Assembly: GCA_965603125.1 (NCBI GenBank)
Contig: CBFDBU010000013.1
Location: 17,702-81,701, forward strand
Reading direction: 5' to 3'
Length of the DNA: 64,000 bases
Origin: JAJRTA01 sp965603125
GTDB lineage: Bacteria; Zixibacteria; MSB-5A5; GN15; FEB-12
Part shown: positions 45,025 to 54,474 of the stretch, piece by piece
Layout: each line of letters opens with the position of its first letter
Numbering within the stretch: the first letter of the stretch is position 1
Notes under the pieces: generated by a model
Seen by the model: only the letters and a program-made list of their open reading frames with translations
What the model was told of the DNA's origin: nothing
The model's database searches: none
Position numbers and translations under genes: made by a program

Positions 45025-47091
45025 CTAATTGACGAAGTTCCATACCAGGCCATAGTAAAAAAACTGACCGGGAAAAGTAATGTGCTCCCGTGAGCGATAG
45101 ACCCGGGAGAGAACGTTCTGGAAAACAAAATGGAAGCGAAAGTCTTTCAACTCTAAGGTCAGCTTGGCGTTGGCGACCATGCCGTCGCCCAGGTTCTTCT
45201 CGTCGTACCCGTGGTACGGACCGACATAGACGACCTCACCGTACGCGCGAAGGCCCAGCAGCTTCTGACGCCAGTAGTAGTGAAGCTCGACGCCGGAGAA
45301 GGCCTGGTACTCCGGTTGATAGGGCTTATCGTCGAACCGGGCATAGTCCACGTGATGATATGCCCCGCCGCCGCGGAAACGAATAGCGTCCTTGATCGTG
45401 ATTTCCTTTTGAATCATGATATCGGCGAACTCGATGTCGCCGTTGGCCGGTGAAAACAGAGTGTAGGGGCCAACAAGATCCACGCTGTCCACGGCCGGTC
45501 GGTTTTGCCAGTCAATACCGTCGAAGATCCTGCCGCCGGTAACGGAAAGACGCAGGCTGTTGCCGGCCGTCCCCAGTTCAACAAGAATGTTGCCGACCAG
45601 TTGGCGTTCCTTGCTGAGTTGCGGGTTGCCTTCATCGGCATAGTCGAAGTCGCCGGGCACATAGACCGAGACCCGTCGGAGGGGTAGGTATCTCTCGTGG
45701 AGAGAGGGCGCCCGCTCGCTGTAGCCGAGCGACGCCAGAACGAACAGCCGCGGTGACTCTCTGTGGAATGCTGCCGCCGCCCGGGGTAGGAAACCATAGT
45801 CCCTTTCGTGTCGCCCGCCGGCCGTGATAGCGAAGCGGAGTCCATCGTTGAGACGGGCGAGGTTCAGGGTGACATCAACGATCGTGCGATTGTGAATCTG
45901 ATACCAACTATCGTATTGCAGGTCCTGTCCGCCCAGCCGCGCCTTCATGAACATCCTGCCGGCCAGCCACTCTCGCGCCAGAAAGCCGCCGTGACCGGTC
46001 ATATTGAATCGGGATCGGGTAGCGCCGTCCGTGAATGAACCCTGCCTGACATACTCGTACCCGGCTTCGTAGCGGGCGGTGCGTTCGCCGTTGTGGTAAT
46101 CGAAGGCCACGACGGCGCAGCGATCGAAACGGTTTCTGGAAACCGTGGCGCCCCCTTTGTCAGGCCGCACCGGCAACCATCCGTCGCGACTGTACAACTG
46201 CCCGCTGGCCCTGAGCCCGTATTGCCCGGCCAGCGGAAAGTACATGTCGCCCACGTAGTGGTACGCGTCGTCGGCCCGGGACGGCGCCGGTCCGTCGGCC
46301 TCGCGGTAGCCTATCGAGCCGTCGATGTTCTTACCCCCCTTGAACCGGCGGGAGTACTTCCCCCGCACCCAGGAATAACTGAACCCGCCCTTGTCGGCCA
46401 TGATGGCCGTCTCCGGCTCATCCGTCGCTGGTTCCCGGGGCAATGTCATCAGCGTCGCCACCGCCTGCCGTCCCCCGAAGAGCATCCCGGTTGCGCCGGG
46501 GATAATGAACAAATCGTGGTCGAAGGCCGTGGGAACATCGCCAAGATCAACCAGACCGTCCGGTTCGAGAGTGTGTTCGAACGGATGCACGGGTAGTCGG
46601 TCAATAACCAGGTTCAGCCGGTCACCCCCCAGGCCGAACGGCTGCACCGTCTTTCGCAGCGGCGTAGCCTGGTGCTCGACTATGAAATATGAGGGATCGA
46701 AACGAAAGTCGTCACCAGCGTCGTGGTAAAACGACCGCTCGCGCTGAGGCCTGACATTCAATCGATCCGAGGCGAAGTAGGCGACCAGACTGTCAAAATA
46801 AGATAAAGACGGGGGACGCTGCAGATGAGCCTTTCGGTACTCCTCGTATCGCTCCTCGAAACTGATCCCGGTCATCGAGGAATCACCGAGGCTGTCGACA
46901 GGCGGTGCGATGGCTACGGCCGAATCCAGCAGTGCCGCCGTCTCAGAGGCAGCGCTGTCTTCGACAGGGATCACCGGCACACTGTCGGTCGGCGTCGGCA
47001 AGAAGGCCGAATCGGCCTCGGCCACATCCGCCCGGGCGTCCACCGCGAGGCAGGCAAGCGAAGCACCGAGTATGAAGAGTTGTCGTATCAT
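45025..47091 (-). CDS. TonB-dependent receptor-like outer-membrane protein
   Basis: The 688-residue protein has a signal sequence (1-21) and a serine-, proline- and acid-rich linker (about 25-75). A plug-like domain follows (about 135-230: GGDRLNLVIDRLPVHPF, PGATGMLFGGRQAVATLM). The rest is alternating barrel strands to the end (FFYYGLVWNFVN). No clear TonB box is seen. The start overlaps the stop of the ECF S-component gene, so import over both membranes may be coupled. Substrate is unknown; vitamins are the usual cargo of ECF S proteins. Confidence 0.8.
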   Translation of the reverse strand: MIRQLFILGASLACLAVDARADVAEADSAFLPTPTDSVPVIPVEDSAASETAALLDSAVAIAPPVDSLGDSSMTGISFEERYEEYRKAHLQRPPSLSYFDSLVAYFASDRLNVRPQRERSFYHDAGDDFRFDPSYFIVEHQATPLRKTVQPFGLGGDRLNLVIDRLPVHPFEHTLEPDGLVDLGDVPTAFDHDLFIIPGATGMLFGGRQAVATLMTLPREPATDEPETAIMADKGGFSYSWVRGKYSRRFKGGKNIDGSIGYREADGPAPSRADDAYHYVGDMYFPLAGQYGLRASGQLYSRDGWLPVRPDKGGATVSRNRFDRCAVVAFDYHNGERTARYEAGYEYVRQGSFTDGATRSRFNMTGHGGFLAREWLAGRMFMKARLGGQDLQYDSWYQIHNRTIVDVTLNLARLNDGLRFAITAGGRHERDYGFLPRAAAAFHRESPRLFVLASLGYSERAPSLHERYLPLRRVSVYVPGDFDYADEGNPQLSKERQLVGNILVELGTAGNSLRLSVTGGRIFDGIDWQNRPAVDSVDLVGPYTLFSPANGDIEFADIMIQKEITIKDAIRFRGGGAYHHVDYARFDDKPYQPEYQAFSGVELHYYWRQKLLGLRAYGEVVYVGPYHGYDEKNLGDGMVANAKLTLELKDFRFHFVFQNVLSRVYRSREHITFPGQFFYYGLVWNFVN

Positions 47092-47615
47092 TCAGGATCT
47101 TTTTCCCTCTCATATAAGCGCCGAACCACTCCGAAAAGCAAAGGGAAAATCAGAACATTGCTCGCCAGGGATACACCGCTCCAGAGCAGGCTGATGAGGA
47201 ACCGCGGCCAGAAAGGCTGAAAGAGCCAGGCGTCGACGGCGCTCACGGGCAGATAGAAAGCAGCGGTGCAGACGACGGCGGCAACGATCAGCCAGATCGT
47301 CAAGACCATCCGGCCCCGATGGCGCCAGTCGCCGCGGCGGAAAACATCCCCTACAATACCACTGGCCGCGGCACCCGCTACCTGGGTCAGCGCCAGGGGA
47401 AGGGCCGCCGGGCCGAAGGGATTGAACGATGTCCACAGCCACATCCCGATCGACCCCACCAGGAGGCCGGGAACCGCCCCCCACAGAAAGCCTGCCGAAA
47501 ACACGAGAAAGAAAATCAGGTTGACATTGGGCAGATAGACGGTGCCCAGGGAAAGGACATAGACCAGGGCGGAAAAGAGGGCTATCCGACTTATCAGTCG
47601 CGGTCCCAGCCTCAT
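47088..47615 (-). CDS. ECF transporter S component-like membrane protein
   Basis: The 175-residue protein has five to six helices. ISRIALFSALVYVLSLGTVYLPNVNLIFFLVFSAGFLWGAVPGLLVG fits the start of ECF S components (short: ALFSALVYVLSL, FSAGFLWGAVPG). These proteins bind a vitamin or metal and use a shared ECF module (ATPases and T subunit), which is not in this window. It overlaps both neighbours, the secreted metalloprotease upstream and the TonB-dependent receptor downstream. Confidence 0.75.
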   Translation of the reverse strand: MRLGPRLISRIALFSALVYVLSLGTVYLPNVNLIFFLVFSAGFLWGAVPGLLVGSIGMWLWTSFNPFGPAALPLALTQVAGAAASGIVGDVFRRGDWRHRGRMVLTIWLIVAAVVCTAAFYLPVSAVDAWLFQPFWPRFLISLLWSGVSLASNVLIFPLLFGVVRRLYEREKDPE

Positions 47616-49729
47616 CGAATGACGGCCACCTTGGCGCGGTCCTGGGCCACCAGGTAACCCCGGCGCGCCTTCGAATACAGACGAGCGTGGGCAATGTAGA
47701 CGCCCGCCGCCACTTCAGCGCCGGACTCGTTGGTCAGGTCCCATTCGGTATAGTATTCGCCCATGCGGGCCACTCGCCAGGTGATGTTGTCGAGGGTCTT
47801 CACTCTTTCGCCGGCGATAGTAAAGATGTCGATTTCGAGGTGCGGGTCTTCTTCGGTGAACGGCCGCCCGAGGGTCGGAAAACTCGAGGTGTCGGTAGGT
47901 ACGCGCAACTTGAACCGCACGTGCGTATGTCCCGCCTCGCCGACTCTCACCGGATTGGGATAGGGTGCCAGCACGGCCGCCGGAACATTTATCATGCTGG
48001 AGTCGAAACTGCTGCCGCCGACCTTGTAGCCCAATTTCATCGTATGATACATCGGGTTGTTCCAGTAGAACCGCTCCGGCGAAGCGGGGGTAAGAATGAA
48101 CGTCACCGAGAGATACTGCCTGTGATCCAGAAGCTTCAGTTGCGAGGTATAGTCGTCGTCAAACATGTAGAAGTCGAGTATCAACGAATCGGGGTTGTCC
48201 AGGGTTCGGTAGAGAATGTGCGCCCCCCAGCCGGCGCGCAACGGCGGTATGACATCCCCCACCTTGCCCAGTGAGAGCCAGATATTGAAGGAGCTGTCGA
48301 CGTGGTAAGTGAAACTGTCGAAGAAACCCAGCCAATTCATGGTGTCCGCCACCTGGAAGGAATCGGTGCAGTTGGGAAAAGCCCCGGCGCCGGTGGTGCA
48401 AACCCAGTACGTGATCTCGGTAACCTCGGCGGCGTATTCCAGATCATGCAGCTTGAGGTAATAGGCACCGTTGTGATCCGGGCTGTTGTCTATGTTGTCG
48501 TTGATGTCCACAATAACCGGGTATGAGAACTGGACGTCGATTTTCTCGTACGGAACGGCGGGGTAGAATTCCTTCTCCGAGTAGCCGGTAACTCCGTCGG
48601 GAATGCTGTCGGTGCGCTCGCCGGTGAAGTAGTTCCACAGGGCGAACTCCGAGAACGCCGTTTCCCAGTTTTCCGTTTGACCGCTGGCGGAATAGATAGC
48701 CTGATCGGCAGCCTCAAGGAAATCCGGGCCGAAGCCGAGATCGCGGCAACGCATCCAGATATCCCTGATGATGTCGTGACCGAACCTCTCGGCAAGGTAT
48801 ATCGGAAAGACGACCGACCCGTACGGGTGATAGTCCCAGTGGGTGCTGGTGAACTGCATGATGGAACTCTGCGGGAAGCGGAAGAAGTATGGGAGATAGT
48901 AGTAGTAGTCGTTGATGTTATCAAACACCATTTCCTCCATCCACACCGCCGACATCTCCATGAAGGCGCGACTGGGAAGGTCCCTCGCTCTCTCCTCGGT
49001 CGCGTCCATGCCGAACTGGACGGCGTGAAAGAACTCATGGGCGCAGGTTACGCGCACGGCGTCGAGGGGGCGGTTCTCGTAGCCGAAGAGCTGACTGGGA
49101 TTACTATTGAGTTCGATAAACGATGTCGACCGGAGAGAATCGTTCCCCTCGCGAAGCAGCGAGTCCGGATATGCGTATCCGTAGACCTGCGTGAACAGAT
49201 TGCGAAGGTAAACGTCGTATTTCTCGTCCCCGCCCGGCTCGTATCCGTCGGGCGGCGGCGGCGGATACTCCAGGCTGTCGACTATGAAGGCGTAGACGGA
49301 ATCGAGGATCTCGGCCACTTTCACCACGAAATTCGGCACTCCGTTCTCATTCACACTCTGCGATCCATAGACGGCGTTCAGACCGCTGGTAGTGTAGTGA
49401 ACGCGAAAAAGGCCGGAATCCGAATCATGGGACTGGTCCAGCCCGGTCGGCCTGTTGTATAGCTCGGCACCCAGCGACTTGAGCAACCCCTGGTCCAGCT
49501 TCCGGTAGGCGGCAAGGAACTCAAGCACCGCCGGCGTGCCGCATTTCACGGGGAGATTGCCCACGCCATGGTCATACTCCCCCAGGGCGGTGGCTGGCCG
49601 GTCAGTAGTCCGGCCGGTCGCGTACAGGTAGTTCTCAATAATCTCGACTTGCTCATCGCGGCTAAGTGACTCGTCCGCGGACAAGGAAACCACCGCTGTA
49701 AGCAGTATCAACAATACCATCGATGTCAT
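47612..49729 (-). CDS. Secreted putative zinc metalloprotease (MXAN_6640-like) with C-terminal sorting-type domain
   Basis: From ATG 49729 the protein has 705 residues with a signal sequence (1-18). CAHEFFHAVQFGMD near residue 231 gives the HExxH zinc site; NDYYYYLPYFFRFPQSS and DYHPYGSVVFPIYLAERFG follow, as in the MXAN_6640 family. The last 90 residues (FTIAGERVKTLDN, EWDLTNESGAEVAAGVYIAHA) form a FlgD-like Ig / type-IX-like sorting fold common in FCB bacteria. A longer reading frame to 49858 runs into the PHP gene and was not used. Substrate unknown. Confidence 0.85.
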   Translation of the reverse strand: MTSMVLLILLTAVVSLSADESLSRDEQVEIIENYLYATGRTTDRPATALGEYDHGVGNLPVKCGTPAVLEFLAAYRKLDQGLLKSLGAELYNRPTGLDQSHDSDSGLFRVHYTTSGLNAVYGSQSVNENGVPNFVVKVAEILDSVYAFIVDSLEYPPPPPDGYEPGGDEKYDVYLRNLFTQVYGYAYPDSLLREGNDSLRSTSFIELNSNPSQLFGYENRPLDAVRVTCAHEFFHAVQFGMDATEERARDLPSRAFMEMSAVWMEEMVFDNINDYYYYLPYFFRFPQSSIMQFTSTHWDYHPYGSVVFPIYLAERFGHDIIRDIWMRCRDLGFGPDFLEAADQAIYSASGQTENWETAFSEFALWNYFTGERTDSIPDGVTGYSEKEFYPAVPYEKIDVQFSYPVIVDINDNIDNSPDHNGAYYLKLHDLEYAAEVTEITYWVCTTGAGAFPNCTDSFQVADTMNWLGFFDSFTYHVDSSFNIWLSLGKVGDVIPPLRAGWGAHILYRTLDNPDSLILDFYMFDDDYTSQLKLLDHRQYLSVTFILTPASPERFYWNNPMYHTMKLGYKVGGSSFDSSMINVPAAVLAPYPNPVRVGEAGHTHVRFKLRVPTDTSSFPTLGRPFTEEDPHLEIDIFTIAGERVKTLDNITWRVARMGEYYTEWDLTNESGAEVAAGVYIAHARLYSKARRGYLVAQDRAKVAVIR

Positions 49730-49731
49730 CT

Positions 49732-50568
49732 TCAATTCGATTCCCTTTTCTTCGCGGCTCGCTCCTTCAACCTGTCCAGGTACTCCACGGGCACCGGTTC
49801 TGAACCGACCGTTCCGTGACTGGCGCCCCGTCCATGAAAGTCGGAGCCGCCCGAACACAGCAACCTCAACCGCTCGGCCAGATGCTTGAGCCGGTCGATG
49901 TCCGCCTGCCTGTGATTGGGATGGTACACTTCGATCCCATCCAGGCCCAGCGCCACCAAGTCTTCGACCATAGCGACGGAATTATCGACCATCGGGTGCG
50001 CCAGAACGGCCACGCCGCGGGCCTGGTGAATAAGCTCGATGGTCTCCCGGGGAGCGAAGTTCATCTTAGGGACAAAGGCTGGTCGACCGTCGCCGATGTA
50101 TTTATGAAAAGCATGCTCGTACGTACTGACGGCCTTTCGGGCATACAGGGCCGCTGCGACATGAGGACGCCCCACCGGGGCTCCGCCGGCTTCTTCCAGG
50201 ATTTCCTCAAACGTGATCTCGACTCCAAGTTCATTCAGTCTTTTGACAATCTGAGCGCCCCGTTTGTTCCGACCTTCCTGGAACTGCTCCAGAGCTCTAT
50301 GGAGAGGTTCGTTGTCGGTGTCAAACAGGTATGCCAGGATGTGAAGTTCTTTGGCGCTTGACGAGCATGAGAACTCAACGCCGGGGATCAACTCCGAATC
50401 GCCGTTGCGCCTGAGCCTGCTAATCTCAAGATATCCCCGGAGAGTGTCGTGGTCGGTGACGGCGAAGGCGGCAAGGTCCAGGTTGCGAACGATATCGAGC
50501 AGTTCCGCCGGACTGCACGTGCCGTCGGATTGATTGGTGTGCAAATGCAGGTCGATGCGTTGTCTCAT
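49732..50568 (-). CDS. PHP-domain phosphoesterase, TrpH/YciV-like
   Basis: The protein has 278 residues. RIDLHLHTNQSDGTCSP, AVTDHDT, PGVEFSC, GRPHVA, VLAHP and GSDFHG are the ordered PHP metal ligands of the YciV/TrpH group, known in E. coli as a 5'-3' exonuclease on short RNA (RNase AM). Length and order fit this group. It begins directly after the ftcD stop and ends three bases before the metalloprotease start. Not to be confused with the other PHP protein at 41086. Confidence 0.9.
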   Translation of the reverse strand: MRQRIDLHLHTNQSDGTCSPAELLDIVRNLDLAAFAVTDHDTLRGYLEISRLRRNGDSELIPGVEFSCSSSAKELHILAYLFDTDNEPLHRALEQFQEGRNKRGAQIVKRLNELGVEITFEEILEEAGGAPVGRPHVAAALYARKAVSTYEHAFHKYIGDGRPAFVPKMNFAPRETIELIHQARGVAVLAHPMVDNSVAMVEDLVALGLDGIEVYHPNHRQADIDRLKHLAERLRLLCSGGSDFHGRGASHGTVGSEPVPVEYLDRLKERAAKKRESN

Positions 50569-52080
50569 CTATAACTTGCTCTCAACCAGCTCCCTGATCG
50601 CCGTCGCCCTCTGCCGTGCTTCCTCGGAAACAACCGCCACCTGCTTTTTCAGGCTCGAAACAAACTCCACGTCGGTGATCGACCCCAGATTGATGCGGAC
50701 ATTGTAACCGGCCCCGTCAACTGCGGACATGGCCATCAGTCCGGCCACCCCGGCATCGGTAATGGAGTTTACGTTCCCCTTCTCAGCTACGATCCAGACC
50801 AATTTCAGCACCTCAAGTGACTTCTGCATAACCGTCAGCGGCACTGATGCAGCTTCCTTATTGGCCTGCTCCACGGCCGCGTCTTTCTGTGCTCCATCGG
50901 GCAGCTTGAACGACTCCATGACCTTGTTGAATGCCTCTTTGTCGGTTTCGATCAGTTCGGTCAATTCCCGGCGGAACGTTTCGGCTCTGTCCCTGACGTC
51001 GGTCAACTCGTCCTTGACTCCGGCATACTGCTTCTTGTTGACGGTGAGACGACACACCATCGCCGCAAGGGCCGCTCCCAGCGCCCCGGCTGAAGCGGCC
51101 ACCGAGCCGCCACCCGGAGCCGGCGCCGAAGACGCCACCTCGTCATAGAGACTATCGGCCGTAGCCGCGACGGCGCCGCCCGCCGCTTGAAGCTTCTGCT
51201 CCAGGACTTGCTCCTTAGAGAAGTTCTCAAGCCTCAGGTAGAAGTCGACCACGTCGAGTATGGCGTCGTTGGGCAGAAGCCCGATCACCTCGGACGAAGT
51301 CACGTTCACGCCGTAGCGCGCGGCTTCCGATTTGATCGTCTCGAAAACTCGGAATATCGGCGTCTTGGTGTAGTTGACCAGGTTCATGGAAATCTGTACC
51401 TGATCGCGCTCCTTGATTTCGAAGCCAAGCGCCTTGACGTAACGGTAGCCTCCTTTCAGGCTGCGAACAGCATCAGCCACCCGGTCGGCGATCCATTTCT
51501 TGTTGGTGCCGAGGTAAACGTTGAACGCCACCAGTGGAAAGCGGACGCCGATAGCGGTGGCGCCTGCCTTGAGGTTCATCCTGGCCGGGCCGTAGTCCGG
51601 CTTGCGCGATGGGTCTTCTTCGATCGCCTTGATCATCCCCTCGTACTGTCCCGTCCGCACTTTGGCCAGGTTCCGGCGGTTCGGGCTGGTACGAGCATCC
51701 TCATACAGGTAAACGGGGATTTTCAGTTCCTCGCCCACTTTCCTGCCAAGCTGGTGTGCGAGTTCAATTGTGTCCTCGATAGTGACCTCCGAGATCGGTA
51801 TGAACGGGCAGACGTCGCAGGCTCCCATGCGGGGATGCTCGCCCTTGTGGGATGTCATGTCGATCAGTTCCGCAGCTTTCCGGTAACCACGAAAGGCCGC
51901 CTCGACAGCCTGGCCGGGGTGGCAGACGAACGTTACCACGGCACGGTTGTGATCCGGGTCCATCTCCCTGTCCAGCAGTACTACGCCGTCCTCAGCCGTG
52001 ATGGCGGCACAGATGGCATCGATCACTTCCGGGCGACGACCTTCGGAGAAGTTGGGGACACATTCAACTAACTTGGGCAT
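50569..52080 (-). CDS. ftcD: Bifunctional glutamate formimidoyltransferase / formimidoyltetrahydrofolate cyclodeaminase
   Basis: From ATG 52080 (MPKLVECVPNFSEG) the protein has 503 residues. The formiminotransferase part (about 1-300) has VPNFSEGRRPEVIDAI, DPDHNRAVVTF and HPRMGACDVCPFIPI. The cyclodeaminase part (about 320-503) has SSAPAPGGGSVAASAGALGAALAAMV. Together they move the formimino group of histidine breakdown to tetrahydrofolate and release ammonia. The two-domain fusion is like the vertebrate enzyme. No hut genes are in the window. Confidence 0.95.
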   Translation of the reverse strand: MPKLVECVPNFSEGRRPEVIDAICAAITAEDGVVLLDREMDPDHNRAVVTFVCHPGQAVEAAFRGYRKAAELIDMTSHKGEHPRMGACDVCPFIPISEVTIEDTIELAHQLGRKVGEELKIPVYLYEDARTSPNRRNLAKVRTGQYEGMIKAIEEDPSRKPDYGPARMNLKAGATAIGVRFPLVAFNVYLGTNKKWIADRVADAVRSLKGGYRYVKALGFEIKERDQVQISMNLVNYTKTPIFRVFETIKSEAARYGVNVTSSEVIGLLPNDAILDVVDFYLRLENFSKEQVLEQKLQAAGGAVAATADSLYDEVASSAPAPGGGSVAASAGALGAALAAMVCRLTVNKKQYAGVKDELTDVRDRAETFRRELTELIETDKEAFNKVMESFKLPDGAQKDAAVEQANKEAASVPLTVMQKSLEVLKLVWIVAEKGNVNSITDAGVAGLMAMSAVDGAGYNVRINLGSITDVEFVSSLKKQVAVVSEEARQRATAIRELVESKL

Positions 52081-52184
52081 ACTAATCTCCAAATCCAATG
52101 TTGCCTTGTCGCCTTTGCCGGTAACCCGAACCCGTCAGTAACGCTACATCCACACAAGTCACACGGTAAAACGCGGCGGCAGCA

Positions 52185-53144
52185 TTACCGCTTCCACTGG
52201 AGCCTCAGGCCCCACGCCAGAAGCGGGATCATGATCTCATGGTGTTCTACGAAATTGAAACCTTTCCCGGTCGACAGAGTCGGCCTGTGCACTACGTTTT
52301 CCATGGGACGATAGTGGGTTATCATGTCAAAGTTGGCCGTTGTCAGCCGGCTCTTACCCTTACTCAGGTTGCGCGCCACCGTGAGCGCCTTCAGGAACAC
52401 TTCCGGCAACATGACCGCCGAGCCGATGTTCGCCACCGCTCCCCCCCGGTCAACGGAGGCACAGACACTGCAGAGGATGCGGAAATCGATATGCGATGCG
52501 GCTCCAACGGCGGCGGCGTCGAATTCCGGATGCTGAGCCACGATGTCGGTGCCGATTCCGACATGAACGGTAGCGGGCCGACCCAGCGCCTGCGCCCGGC
52601 CGAAGAGCGAGAGATTCCGGTTACGGGCTTTCTCACCGTTGATGAACAGCCCGGCCGCCTCCCCCAGGCCGATCCCCTCGCGGTCCGCCAAAGCGCCCAC
52701 CGCGGCGAACATCTCGCCGGTCTCCCGTGCCATTCCGAAAGAACCATCCTGCAGCCCGCTTGCCACATCCTCGGAAGTACCACCGAAGAAGGCCACCTCC
52801 AGGTCGTGGATGAGACCGGCGCCGTTAAACGACAACCCGGTCACTATCTCCCGTTCCATCAGGTCGATAATAACGGGAGACAGTCCCACTTTGATGGGGT
52901 GCGCTCCCAGGAGAATATGGAAGGGATGCCTACCCCGGCGTGCCTTGATGACCCGCGTTATGAACTCCCTGAGATCGTCTGCCTTGAGAAACAAGGGCAG
53001 CGACTCAAAGAAATCGACCCCGCGGATTCTCTTCATGGGGCGGCCAAAGGCTTTCCGCTCCGCCTTGTTGACGCGCCTGGCAAGGGGGTAGCGTTTGACA
53101 CGGTCAAGGTCGACCGGAGATGTTCTTCTGGATCGGATCGTCAT
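52185..53144 (-). CDS. Conserved protein, possibly deoxyhypusine-synthase-like
   Basis: This 319-residue protein has HILLGAHPIKVGLSPVIIDL, LSFNGAGLIHDLEVAFFG, TSEDVASGLQDGSFGMARET and HVGIGTDIVAQHPEFD. The blocks have the glycine- and acid-rich look of a Rossmann-type NAD enzyme, and their order recalls deoxyhypusine synthase. The lysine motif that defines that enzyme is not clearly seen, so the identity is doubtful. The gene closes the manC operon, four bases after the DUF3108 gene. Activity on eIF5A-like substrates is not expected in bacteria. Confidence 0.55.
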   Translation of the reverse strand: MTIRSRRTSPVDLDRVKRYPLARRVNKAERKAFGRPMKRIRGVDFFESLPLFLKADDLREFITRVIKARRGRHPFHILLGAHPIKVGLSPVIIDLMEREIVTGLSFNGAGLIHDLEVAFFGGTSEDVASGLQDGSFGMARETGEMFAAVGALADREGIGLGEAAGLFINGEKARNRNLSLFGRAQALGRPATVHVGIGTDIVAQHPEFDAAAVGAASHIDFRILCSVCASVDRGGAVANIGSAVMLPEVFLKALTVARNLSKGKSRLTTANFDMITHYRPMENVVHRPTLSTGKGFNFVEHHEIMIPLLAWGLRLQWKR

Positions 53145-53147
53145 CTG

Positions 53148-54002
53148 TCAGAAAGCCTCGATTTCTCCCAGACGATAAGCGGTAAGTTCTGCAGAGATGG
53201 AACCGACCAGGACCTTGGATTTCATTATGACCGGCATTTTCAGATAATCATCGGTTAGCCAAACCTTCAGCCGGCCCTCGTGCTTGAACACGCCGACCGA
53301 CCTGAGAAGCGGCTCGACCACGATACAATCGAAAGTCCCGGCGTCGACCGTAACCGTTTCCTTTTTGAGTATTCTTACCTCGAGCGGATAGTCCTTGCCG
53401 TCGGTGAAGTTCTCGAGGAACAGCGATTGGCCCACCTCCAAGTCCTGCGTTCGCACATAGTAGAGCACGGACAATACATCCTGAACAAAGGGCGCCACCT
53501 CAAGCGTGTCATCGTTGTAGAAGGCGAGATGGTTGAGTTGATCAAAGGTGCACATGCGGTTGGAATGATAACTTCCCTCACGAAGATTCTTCTCAAAGCG
53601 CCAACTGAACAGGCCCACCGCGTCGACAATCGACTCCACCCGGTCATCGACCTTGTAGAAGGTCGAGAAGAAGCTATTTGAATTGGCCCGGGTCACTATC
53701 TGATAGCAGGGGCGCTGTTCCCATTCAATCAGCCGCACCACCTCCATAGTGGCGGTGCCGGCATTGATGAACCCGTAGTTTATGTCAAACGACAGCTTCT
53801 CCCCTACGCCGAAGGCAATGTTGTCAACGGCCCGGTCAAAAGGTTTCATAGACGCCATGACGGACGCGGAGTCTTCAGGCGACGCCTCAGCGATCTGGAT
53901 CTCCACCGACACAAAGTAGGCCAGAGGCATGAGGCCTGCCAGCGCCACCACCGACACCAGGAGCTTATGAATCAGGGACCGATCAGCCATTGGTCTTTTC
54001 AT
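53148..54002 (-). CDS. DUF3108-family exported protein
   Basis: From ATG 54002 the protein has 284 residues. A hydrophobic helix at about 13-33 serves as signal anchor. GEKLSFDINYGFINAGTATMEV and VDDRVESIVDAVGLFSWRFEKNLREG are typical of DUF3108; TVDAGTFDCIVVEP and KVWLTDDYLKMPVIMKSKV follow. The fold is a lipid-carrier-like half barrel in related proteins; the role is unknown. The start overlaps the phosphatase gene, indicating co-translation. Confidence 0.85.
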   Translation of the reverse strand: MKRPMADRSLIHKLLVSVVALAGLMPLAYFVSVEIQIAEASPEDSASVMASMKPFDRAVDNIAFGVGEKLSFDINYGFINAGTATMEVVRLIEWEQRPCYQIVTRANSNSFFSTFYKVDDRVESIVDAVGLFSWRFEKNLREGSYHSNRMCTFDQLNHLAFYNDDTLEVAPFVQDVLSVLYYVRTQDLEVGQSLFLENFTDGKDYPLEVRILKKETVTVDAGTFDCIVVEPLLRSVGVFKHEGRLKVWLTDDYLKMPVIMKSKVLVGSISAELTAYRLGEIEAF

Positions 54003-54474
54003 CAATCCTTTTTACAATCTCGTGAAGGGACTTGCCGAGATACTCACCGATTTCCAGAAAGGTTTCATTGTATCGCTCAAGCGACCGGCCGATGGGATCC
54101 TCAACTCCCTCCCCATCCCGATCGGGTTGCGGGAAGCTCTTGAGCAGATACGTCTTACCGCCTGCCTCACGACAGATTCTGACAATCTCCGCCACGTGAC
54201 CCGGGGTCATTCCGATGACCAGGTCAGCCTTTTCAATCAGCGGGCAGGTCAGAGGCTGCGACTGATGTTCGGATAAATCAGAGTCCCATATCTTCGACGC
54301 CTCTATGGCATAAAGCGTGGCGGGAAAACCCACCGCCGCCGCTGTTCCCGCGGACATGATTTCGTACTTACCGGGCCTCTCTTTCTCCAGCAGGACTCGT
54401 AGAGCCCCCACCGCCATAGGGGAACGGCAGGTATTGCCGGTACAGACAAACAGTATGACGTACTTGTCACTCAC
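53983..54474 (-). CDS. Low-molecular-weight protein-tyrosine phosphatase family
   Basis: The 163-residue protein has VCTGNTCRSPMA at 10-21, the C-x5-R phosphate loop with nucleophile C11, and VEDPIGRS with the general-acid aspartate. It may dephosphorylate protein tyrosine or arginine; the Bacillus neighbour of tsaC (YwlE) is an arginine phosphatase. The same tsaC-phosphatase neighbourhood is seen here. It overlaps both neighbours. Confidence 0.93.
   Translation of the reverse strand: MSDKYVILFVCTGNTCRSPMAVGALRVLLEKERPGKYEIMSAGTAAAVGFPATLYAIEASKIWDSDLSEHQSQPLTCPLIEKADLVIGMTPGHVAEIVRICREAGGKTYLLKSFPQPDRDGEGVEDPIGRSLERYNETFLEIGEYLGKSLHEIVKRIDEKTNG

Noticed and set aside
49730..49858. The longer N-terminus of the metalloprotease
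   Set aside because: It overlaps the PHP gene and would bury the signal sequence; ATG 49729 gives a proper one.
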